DNA from: an uncultured Flavobacteriales bacterium
GTDB taxonomy: Bacteria > Bacteroidota > Bacteroidia > Flavobacteriales_D > Crocinitomicaceae
DNA: 7,581 nt
Assembly (NCBI GenBank): GCA_905479845.1
Contig: CAJQOB010000089.1
Location: forward strand, 1 to 7,581
Direction of reading: 5' to 3'
Part shown: positions 1-5,412 of the stretch, one piece after another
Position numbering within the stretch: the stretch's first letter is position 1
Layout of the letters: every line of letters begins with the position of its first letter
Notes under the pieces: generated by a model
Database searches by the model: none
Told to the model about the DNA's origin: nothing
Seen by the model: only the letters and a program-made list of their open reading frames with translations
Position numbers and translations under genes: made by a program

Positions 1-194
1 CAGTATCTATGTTGGAGAAAATGAAAGAGAAAGTTGCGAAAGAAGAAGCATTGGCGGAATCATACGGTGACTTGGCTTCAGAAAGTCGTTCATTGGATGA
101 AGAAATCGAAGATGCCTTGGATTCATCATCTGCTGAAATAAAAGTGAAAACTGATCTTGACGCCTTGAAAGCGAAAATTGCTGCTGGAGAATAA
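1..194 (+). CDS. PspA/IM30 family protein, C-terminal fragment
   Basis: This is the 3' end of a gene whose start lies before the window; whole codons begin at position 3 and 63 residues precede the TAA at 192-194. The peptide is highly charged and helical, rich in Lys, Glu and Ala, with no Cys and no membrane segment. It has the look of the last helices of PspA/IM30 proteins: a 'MKEKVAKEEALAE' stretch, then an acidic linker (SLDEEIEDAL), then a closing 'LDALKAKIAAGE'. Members of this family form coiled-coil ESCRT-III-like assemblies on the inner face of the cytoplasmic membrane and help keep it intact under stress. The assignment rests only on the C-terminus, and another coiled-coil protein is possible. 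A strong terminator follows 22 bases downstream, so this gene ends its own transcription unit. Confidence 0.75.
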   Translation, partial: VSMLEKMKEKVAKEEALAESYGDLASESRSLDEEIEDALDSSSAEIKVKTDLDALKAKIAAGE

Positions 195-216
195 GCTCAA
201 TCTTTAATAAATTATT

Positions 217-263
217 GTCCCGATTCTGGTCCTTTTTTGGATGGATCGGGACTTTTTCTTTCT
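217..263 (+). terminator. Rho-independent terminator after the PspA-like gene
   Basis: GTCCCGAT (217-224) pairs perfectly with ATCGGGAC (245-252). The stem can be extended by a T-G wobble and a C-G pair (to 226/243). The loop of about 16 bases contains a T6 run flanked by a small TCC/GGA pairing. The stem is followed at once by TTTTTCTTTCT (253-263). It terminates transcription from the PspA-like gene. Its T-tract ends 3 bases before the ATG of the downstream transporter, which leaves no room for a separate promoter between them. Confidence 0.85.
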
Positions 264-266
264 GTT

Positions 267-1664
267 ATGAAACTCACCACCAAACAACTATTATTACTAG
301 CGGGAATTATTGCTTTCGTTGCACTCTTGTTCGTCAATCTAGAAAATAAGGATGATCAAATGCTATTACGAGCTAGCTCCCTGGGTGGTTTGATGGTCTT
401 CTTTTGGTTTTTTGATGTTCTACCCATGTATGTCACAGCAATGTTGCCTTTGGCCCTTGGTATCCCTTTAGATTTACTGACTCCGGCTGACATAGCAGGA
501 GCATACGCCCATAAATTCATATTTCTTTTTCTAGGTGGATTCATGCTTGCCTTGGCTATGGAGAAATGGAATGTTCATAAGCAATTGGCGCAAACAATTA
601 TCCGGTTGGTAGGTTCCTCCAAATCAAGAATTCTATTAGGCTTTATGCTCAGTACGGGAATACTAAGTATGTGGATTTCGAATACGGCAACGACCATTAT
701 GATGTTGCCAATGGTGCTGGCAGTAATCAAAAATTTAGATGATCAGGAAAATTCGCGTTTCCCCCGATTTCTCTTACTGTCAATTGCGTATTCTGCCAGT
801 ATTGGAGGAATGGCGACTTTAGTTGGCTCACCTCCAAACAGTATTCTTGCAGGATTACTTGATCAGAATTACGGCATAGATATTTCCTTTTTTGATTGGA
901 TGAAATATGGAATGCCGCTGTCCTTTTTACTCTTGACTTTACTCTATTTCTATTTCATTATTCAAATAAGAGGCGAAAAGGGTTCGAATGAGATTCATAT
1001 CGGAATTGAGAAAAAGCCCTGGACTTCTGATCAAATTCGAATTATTGTACTGTTTATTGTTGTGGCCGTTTTATGGTCTACACGAGGGCTTGTTCTATCT
1101 TACTTGAAAGAGTATGATCTTGCTTTCACATACGGCGATGAGCACATTGCGATTTTAGGAGCAATAGTCATGTTCGCGATGCCCAGCAGTAAGGGAACAC
1201 CTATATTAGTCTGGGAAGACACTCCTAAATTGCCCTGGGGTATCCTTTTGCTTTTCGGAGGTGGATTAGCAATGGCAAAAATGCTCGAAATCAATGGAGT
1301 GATTACTGAGATTGCAGATCTGTTTGAAAACTTCAAGGACATTAATGTTGGGATTCTCCTGCTAATCATTGTTACTATTGCCATTTTCGGAACGGAATTT
1401 ATGTCTAATACGGCATTGGTAAGTGTCTTTGTTCCCATTATCGCAACCTTTGCGGTTAAATCTGGGTTTTCAGTGACTGAATTGTGTATTCCTTTAGCAT
1501 TGTCAGCTAGCTGTGCGTTCATGCTACCAATTGGAACACCACCAAACGCTATCGTATTCTCGGGCAGTGATCTCAAAATAAGGCAGATGGCTCAAACAGG
1601 TTTTATCCTCAACGTAATGGCCGTATTGATTGTTGTTGTCTATGCCATGCTGTTTATTAAGTAG
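267..1664 (+). CDS. SLC13/DASS family sodium:anion symporter
   Basis: A 465-residue, very hydrophobic inner-membrane protein. It has the duplicated signature of the divalent anion:Na+ symporter (DASS, SLC13) family. The first half has S138-N139-T140 (context ISNTATTIMMLPM) and GSPPN at 187-191. The second half repeats this with S380-N381-T382 (MSNTALVSVFVP) and GTPPN at 423-427. In characterised members (VcINDY, NaCT) the two SNT motifs sit at the tips of the re-entrant hairpins and bind Na+ and a substrate carboxylate. Likely cargo is a C4-dicarboxylate, citrate or sulfate; sequence alone does not decide. Length fits the family. I chose ATG 267 (MKLTTKQLLLL), which gives a normal short N-terminus before helix 1. 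An in-frame TTG at 237 would place the start inside the terminator loop and add ten unconvincing residues. The gene converges on the minus-strand gene ending at 1683, with 18 bp between the stops. Confidence 0.93.
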   Translation: MKLTTKQLLLLAGIIAFVALLFVNLENKDDQMLLRASSLGGLMVFFWFFDVLPMYVTAMLPLALGIPLDLLTPADIAGAYAHKFIFLFLGGFMLALAMEKWNVHKQLAQTIIRLVGSSKSRILLGFMLSTGILSMWISNTATTIMMLPMVLAVIKNLDDQENSRFPRFLLLSIAYSASIGGMATLVGSPPNSILAGLLDQNYGIDISFFDWMKYGMPLSFLLLTLLYFYFIIQIRGEKGSNEIHIGIEKKPWTSDQIRIIVLFIVVAVLWSTRGLVLSYLKEYDLAFTYGDEHIAILGAIVMFAMPSSKGTPILVWEDTPKLPWGILLLFGGGLAMAKMLEINGVITEIADLFENFKDINVGILLLIIVTIAIFGTEFMSNTALVSVFVPIIATFAVKSGFSVTELCIPLALSASCAFMLPIGTPPNAIVFSGSDLKIRQMAQTGFILNVMAVLIVVVYAMLFIK

Positions 1665-1682
1665 ATCGGCTTAGGGATTCCG

Positions 1683-2165
1683 TTATTCCTCAACAGCTTC
1701 AGCTTCCTCAACCGTTTCTATTTGTTTTTGAAACTCCTCTAAAGTGATCCACGGTTTCAAGTAAGATTCTCGAACCTTCACCTCATTTGTGTTCAAGGAA
1801 AGTTGGTACTTACAAATCACGTCAATAGACCTGCAGTAGTCGAGTGAAATTGTCCCTACAATTGTTTGATTTTCATAGAAAATACGATCCAGATTATTCT
1901 GACCTCGATCATCAAGGGTTGCATCTATATGACTGTAACACTTCGTCATAAACATGTGTGGGTCACGCACAGTAAGTGACTCCGTAATTGGATCTTGCAC
2001 TTTTTCTTTGACGCGCTTTTGAACTTCTTCACGAGAAATTTCCTTCATGTCATCAGACCAATCGATATTCAAGAAATTAATACCTAGATTATTTTTACTG
2101 GCGAAACTTAAAGTCACCATTGATAAAATAATTCCCAATGCAATGTATTTGGTGTGCTTTCTCAT
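1683..2165 (-). CDS. Small secreted protein of unknown function
   Basis: 160 residues, family not recognised. The N-terminus is a signal peptide: MRKHTKY, then a hydrophobic stretch (IALGIILSMVTLSFA), with probable cleavage near residues 22-23. There is no lipobox Cys. The mature part (about 137 residues) is polar, with a Lys/Glu-rich helix around residues 40-57, three Cys (76, 111, 118) and an acidic tail (VEEAEAVEE). C111 and C118 could form a disulfide after export, which is inference. The frame is open further upstream to 2243, but ATG 2165 is the convincing start. It begins the signal peptide and overlaps the stop of the upstream DUF2306-like gene as ATGA, which suggests translational coupling and a shared transcript. 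It probably acts in the periplasm or at the surface. No function can be assigned. Confidence 0.8.
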   Translation of the reverse strand: MRKHTKYIALGIILSMVTLSFASKNNLGINFLNIDWSDDMKEISREEVQKRVKEKVQDPITESLTVRDPHMFMTKCYSHIDATLDDRGQNNLDRIFYENQTIVGTISLDYCRSIDVICKYQLSLNTNEVKVRESYLKPWITLEEFQKQIETVEEAEAVEE

Positions 2166-2809
2166 GTTGCTATGTTTAAAGTGTGAAATCGTTTTTTGTT
2201 TAATAGAACCAAAACCTCCCCAATAAGTAAGTTGATGATCCATGGAATGTAGGCGCTTAAAATAAAGCTCGTTTCGTAATCAAAATTGAAATAGCGTGAA
2301 GCGATTGGTGTGAAAAGTCGCAAGGTAACCCCTGACAAAGTCATACAGTAACTACGAATCATCCAATTGTAATGCCCTTGAACGTCACCCTTAATGATTC
2401 GCTGAAAAGCAATGTAAGTTGGGATCATCCAGGCCATGGACATCAGAATAAATCCAATTGTCGCGAATTGACCTCCTTCTGCGAAAAATGCCAAATACAA
2501 ACCTGTTGGTCCACTCACAAAGAGTATCCCTCCAATGTACACCTTTCCCAAATGTTTGTGAAGTTTCGCTTTGAAAGAAATGAATTTTGAAAAGAACAAA
2601 GGAATCGCGATTAAGGTAACCACGGCACCGAAGAACAAATGAAGATAGAAAGCTCCCAACCAAATCTTGTTGTCAATCATCGCTTGTTTTGAACCGAGAA
2701 ATGATTTGCTCAAATCAAAGTCAAAATAGCTCAAAGCAATTCCTGCTAGACATACTGCTAGAAATATCACAACGAACCAACTTGTATAAAAAAGTGCTTT
2801 CAAGGACAA
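2162..2809 (-). CDS. DUF2306-like multi-pass membrane protein
   Basis: 215 residues with about six hydrophobic segments (roughly 8-28, 50-73, 89-109, 114-136, 150-166, 182-203). The pattern resembles DUF2306 (PF10067) proteins: an early H57 in a membrane segment, a 'H84-K-H86-LGK' turn before helix 3, SGPTGLYLAF at its core, then 'H146-YNWMIRSY' followed by a helix with TLSGVTLR. The family has no established function. The membrane-embedded His residues invite the idea of metal or haem binding, but that is inference. The first codon appears to be TTG at 2809. An in-frame stop lies just five codons before it, there is no ATG or GTG between, and the next Met (residue 44) would remove helix 1; a TTG two codons later is also possible. 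The stop overlaps the ATG of the secreted protein downstream (ATGA). The 86-bp gap from the propeller gene upstream shows no clear terminator. Confidence 0.82.
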   Translation of the reverse strand: MSLKALFYTSWFVVIFLAVCLAGIALSYFDFDLSKSFLGSKQAMIDNKIWLGAFYLHLFFGAVVTLIAIPLFFSKFISFKAKLHKHLGKVYIGGILFVSGPTGLYLAFFAEGGQFATIGFILMSMAWMIPTYIAFQRIIKGDVQGHYNWMIRSYCMTLSGVTLRLFTPIASRYFNFDYETSFILSAYIPWIINLLIGEVLVLLNKKRFHTLNIAT

Positions 2810-2895
2810 AACGATTCGATATTAAGTAATACAACAATAATACCAAGAGGTTCAGTACATCCTCAGAATTAAGAAAGAATTAACAAAATCGAGAA

Positions 2896-3765
2896 CTACT
2901 CTGATTTGATAAACTGTTCAGCTTTCGACTTATAATTTTCCGTTTCAATCATTAGGAAGTATGTTCCTGATTTCAATTTAGAGACGTCAACCTCTACACT
3001 CGATTTGGTAATATCATTCATTTGAATCAGTAATTTACCTTCTATATTCATGATAAACACAGAATAAGGAGAATCGATGATTTCAGTTTGCACATGAATA
3101 GACTCCATTACTGGATTCGGGAACAGGCTATAAGAAATAGTCATCTGAGGCTCGGTTACATTGGCCGTAAAATCAGTAATCATTCTTAACCTTCGAGTAT
3201 TGTATTCTGAAACGTACAATGTGTCGTTCGTTGCGTTCGCAACAATTCCATTCGGCGTTGTAAATAAGGCGTCGGTAATCGAACCATTGACGTGCCCTGC
3301 TGATGCACCAGAATACAGGTCAGCAGTCTGCGCTATTGGATCAACGGTATATATTTTGTGGTTATTAAATGCTGTTGCCATTAAATAATCGCCAACAACG
3401 GCAAGGAAACCTAGACTTCCTGTCCCTGGAAGTTGAGTGATAAAGACAAGCGTGTCGGATTCAACTCGGTATATTTCTCTATTTGAAAAGTTAGCCATGT
3501 ACAATTCGTCTTGGCAGTATTCTAGTCCAACTGGACCATTCAGAGGACTTCCGGAGTGAAAATTACTTACTGTTCCATTTGGAGTCATCTTGTAGATAGC
3601 ATCGCCAGAATAGTCTGCGCAGAATAAGTTTCCGCTTGAGTCAAAAATCAGATCGTCCGTAAATCCATATGCACTGCTGTCAACAATTGTGCTTACTGTT
3701 CCTTAGGAGAAAACAGTCATGTTCAAAAGGAATGTGAGAATGGTGGTTAGTTGAATTTTTTTCAT
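2896..3765 (-). pseudogene. NHL/SMP-30-like propeller protein with T9SS sorting domain, interrupted by an in-frame stop
   Basis: Read from ATG 3765, the frame encodes a signal peptide (MKKIQLTTILTFLLNMTVFS). It then hits TAA at codon 21 (3705-3703) and continues open to the TAG at 2896-2898, for 289 codons if the stop is read through. The mature part has about four NHL-like blades, near residues 35-59, 77-101, 119-141 and 171-196. Typical elements are 'GNLFCADYSGDAIYK', 'NGSITDALFTTPNGIV' and 'LYVSEYNTRRLRMI'. Residues about 212-289 form a Por-type C-terminal sorting domain (FPNPV at 215-219, later LKSGTYFLMIET and QFIKSE). Such proteins cross the outer membrane by the type IX system and are anchored or released. 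A C-to-T change of CAA would create the TAA and restore 'FS-QGTVS', an ordinary Bacteroidota cleavage site. No other stop or frameshift breaks the frame. The downstream part alone could start only at ATG 3588 and would lack a signal peptide. A sequencing error is the main alternative. Confidence 0.82.
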
Positions 3766-3780
3766 GGTAAGAGTTTGAAT

Positions 3781-3788
3781 CAAAAGTA
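3781..3788 (-). promoter_or_regulatory. Candidate Bacteroidota -7 box for the propeller gene
   Basis: On the minus strand these bases read TACTTTTG, an exact match to the TAnnTTTG -7 element of Bacteroidota housekeeping promoters. It sits 15 bases upstream of the ATG at 3765 and would give a very short leader. No convincing TTG -33 element lies 19-21 bases further upstream, so the call is tentative. If real, it suggests the promoter outlived the nonsense mutation in the gene. Confidence 0.35.
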
Positions 3789-3798
3789 AACACCAAAT

Positions 3799-3829
3799 TT
3801 TGCTTGCACACTTTGTGAGTATTAATTTG
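3799..3829 (+). promoter_or_regulatory. Candidate promoter for yaaA
   Basis: TTTG (3799-3802) is followed after 19 bases (3803-3821) by TTAATTTG (3822-3829). This matches the Bacteroidota -33/-7 pattern (TTTG, 19-21 bases, TAnnTTTG) with one mismatch. It would start a transcript near 3836 with a leader of about 125 bases before the yaaA ATG. It lies back to back with the candidate promoter of the divergent propeller gene. Confidence 0.3.
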
Positions 3830-3959
3830 AAAAGGATTTATACTCATCTATTTAAGGTTTGCCAGCATTTTTTTGATTTTTGGGAAATCACTTGAAGAAG
3901 GGAAGGTTTTGATCAAAAATGGATATCTTTCACTTTTAGAAAACGACAAAATTGAATCA

Positions 3960-4721
3960 ATGAAAGTACTTCTGTCGCCAGCAAAGGCATTAGATATGGA
4001 TAAGGAAATTAACGCACCTGCAGCGAGCGAACCTATTTTCATAGAGAAGAGCGCAGCGCTAGCAAAAAAGTTGGCAAAGTTTTCATCTGGAAAGATTGGA
4101 AAGATGATGCATCTTTCGAAAGACCTTTCTGATTTGAATCATAATCGTTATCAAAAATGGGCGCCTGATTCTGAGCTGAACGGAAACAATACCTATGCGA
4201 TTGCTGCCTTTAATGGAGAAGTATACCGTGGATTTGATGCTCCCTCTTTATCGAAAGAAAAACTAATGGAAGCGCAAAATACCGTTCGTGTTTTATCTGG
4301 ATTGTATGGAATTTTGAAACCTTTAGATGTCATCTATCCTTATCGTTTGGAAATGGGAACGAAGTGGGCGGTTACTCCGAAAACAACTTCTCTTTACAAG
4401 TTTTGGGGAACTCAAATTGCTGATTTCTTGAACGAAGAGAATGAAGACGGAATCATTGTGAACCTTGCCTCTGCAGAATACTTTAAAGCTGTAGATAAAA
4501 AAGCATTAAAGGGAAGAATTATTACGCCATCGTTTAAAGATCTCAAAAATGGCGAATACAAAACGATAATGGTGTTTGCCAAGCGTGCCCGTGGATCAAT
4601 GGCCCGTTATATCGTCGATCATTCGATTACCAATTTAGAGGATATAAAAGGATTTGATACCGACGGATATCGATATGATGAGAATCTATCAACAGAGGAT
4701 GATTGGGTATTTACGCGGTAA
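3960..4721 (+). CDS. yaaA: Peroxide stress protein YaaA (DUF328/UPF0246)
   Basis: 253 residues, matching the usual length of about 250-260. Family marks run along the whole protein: MKVLLSPAKALD at the N-terminus, 'AIAAFNGEVYRGF' (80-92), the strongly conserved 'LSGLYGILKPLDVIYPYRLEMG' region (112-133), 'YKFWG' (146-150), 'VNLASAEYFKAV' (167-178), 'FAKRARGSMARYI' (206-218) and 'GFDTDGYRYDE' (231-241). In E. coli YaaA is induced by OxyR under peroxide. It lowers free intracellular iron, so limiting Fenton damage; the protein is cytoplasmic and has been reported to bind DNA. I chose ATG 3960 because it begins the conserved MKVLLSPAK. The frame is open back to a TTG at 3873, but that extension has no counterpart in the family as I know it. 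It probably leads a plus-strand run, with the membrane protein gene starting 48 bases downstream and no terminator visible between. Confidence 0.95.
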   Translation: MKVLLSPAKALDMDKEINAPAASEPIFIEKSAALAKKLAKFSSGKIGKMMHLSKDLSDLNHNRYQKWAPDSELNGNNTYAIAAFNGEVYRGFDAPSLSKEKLMEAQNTVRVLSGLYGILKPLDVIYPYRLEMGTKWAVTPKTTSLYKFWGTQIADFLNEENEDGIIVNLASAEYFKAVDKKALKGRIITPSFKDLKNGEYKTIMVFAKRARGSMARYIVDHSITNLEDIKGFDTDGYRYDENLSTEDDWVFTR

Positions 4722-4769
4722 GTCAACAAGTCAAATTAACCCACTATTAATCTAACCACACATTAAATA

Positions 4770-5333
4770 ATGACAAGAGAAGACTACATTAAGGTTTGTT
4801 CATTGTGTACGAACAGATCATTTAATCCGAAGACCGGAATTGTTTGCGGAATCACAAGTGAACCAGCAAGCTTCAACGGGAATTGTTCTGATTATGAAGA
4901 GGATGAAGTTGCTACAAAACATAAAGTACTTAAAGATAATCACGATGCTAAAGTAGAGAAAAAGACGATTAATAAAGGGAGAATTGCTCTCTTCGTCATT
5001 GGTGCGTTTTATTTGCTAATTGGTTTTTGGGAATCGTATTTCGTTCAGGGAGCTCATATCATTTTTGGAGCCATTGACTGGACCATCGCTGGGGTTTTTA
5101 TCGCACTAGGAATCTTGTCATATCGCAAGGCCTCAATGTCTCTAATCATTGGTTTAGGCTTTTATATTCTTCTGATACTTCTATTGTTTGCTATCCAACC
5201 TATTTCTATATTGAATGGAATTATTTGGAAAGTAATAATCATTGCCTGGCTCGTGTATGCCATCTCATCTGCTCGGGCGGATGAGAAAAAACAAGCAAAG
5301 GTTGAGGGGGATGATTTATTGGATCAGCTTTAG
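4770..5333 (+). CDS. Four-helix membrane protein with an N-terminal four-Cys motif
   Basis: 187 residues. The first 45 residues hold a Cys motif, C10-x2-C13-x12-C26-x12-C39, with the pattern CxLCTNR...GIVCGIT...F...C.DYEEDE. I know this arrangement as a common N-terminal module of small Bacteroidota membrane proteins without an assigned function. The spacing would allow zinc or another metal to bind, which is inference. A charged linker follows (residues 45-70, Lys/Asp/Glu rich). Then come four membrane helices at about 71-90, 95-116, 122-143 and 148-166, and a charged tail (ARADEKKQAK...DDLLDQL). The Cys module and tail are probably cytoplasmic. The ATG at 4770 is the natural start, since the motif begins at residue 10. 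It follows yaaA by 48 bases and may be cotranscribed with it. No specific family name can be given. Confidence 0.8.
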   Translation: MTREDYIKVCSLCTNRSFNPKTGIVCGITSEPASFNGNCSDYEEDEVATKHKVLKDNHDAKVEKKTINKGRIALFVIGAFYLLIGFWESYFVQGAHIIFGAIDWTIAGVFIALGILSYRKASMSLIIGLGFYILLILLLFAIQPISILNGIIWKVIIIAWLVYAISSARADEKKQAKVEGDDLLDQL

Positions 5334-5393
5334 CGGATTGTTCAATTTACTTGAAGTTGAATATTGGCAAGAACTTTGATCCAATCGTGACAG

Positions 5394-5407
5394 TAACTGT
5401 ACAGTTA
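5394..5407. promoter_or_regulatory. 14-bp perfect palindrome just before the lipoprotein gene
   Basis: TAACTGTACAGTTA is a perfect inverted repeat centred at 5400/5401, ending 5 bases before the ATG at 5413. Its place, over the ribosome entry region of the gene, suits an operator or a small 5'-leader hairpin. About 16 bases upstream, GAACTTTG (5371-5378) is one mismatch from a Bacteroidota -7 box, with a TTG at 5351-5353, though the spacing of 17 is short. Chance occurrence in AT-rich DNA cannot be excluded. Confidence 0.3.
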
Positions 5408-5412
5408 ATTAT

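Noticed and set aside
237..266. TTG 237 as start of the SLC13 gene
   Set aside because: It lies within the terminator loop and adds ten residues without family support; ATG 267 begins a normal N-terminus.
1100..1576. Long open frame of 158 codons on the minus strand inside the SLC13 gene
   Set aside because: It lies wholly antisense to a clearly conserved transporter, has no recognisable domain, and results from codon bias of the real gene.
1665..1682. Bidirectional terminator between the convergent SLC13 and secreted-protein genes
   Set aside because: The 18-bp gap holds no inverted repeat with a T-tract.
2372..2663. Open frames on both strands inside the DUF2306-like gene (2372-2590 plus, 2391-2663 minus)
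   Set aside because: Their translations are low in plausible structure and lie over the conserved His and Gly motifs of the real frame.
2817..2850. Possible promoter for the DUF2306-like gene (TTG, 19 bases, TAATATCG on the minus strand)
   Set aside because: The -7 box has two mismatches to TAnnTTTG and would leave almost no leader before the TTG start, so it is not strong enough to list.
3161..3388. 75-codon plus-strand open frame antisense to the propeller gene
   Set aside because: The minus strand encodes recognisable NHL blades over the same bases; the plus frame has no signal or motif.
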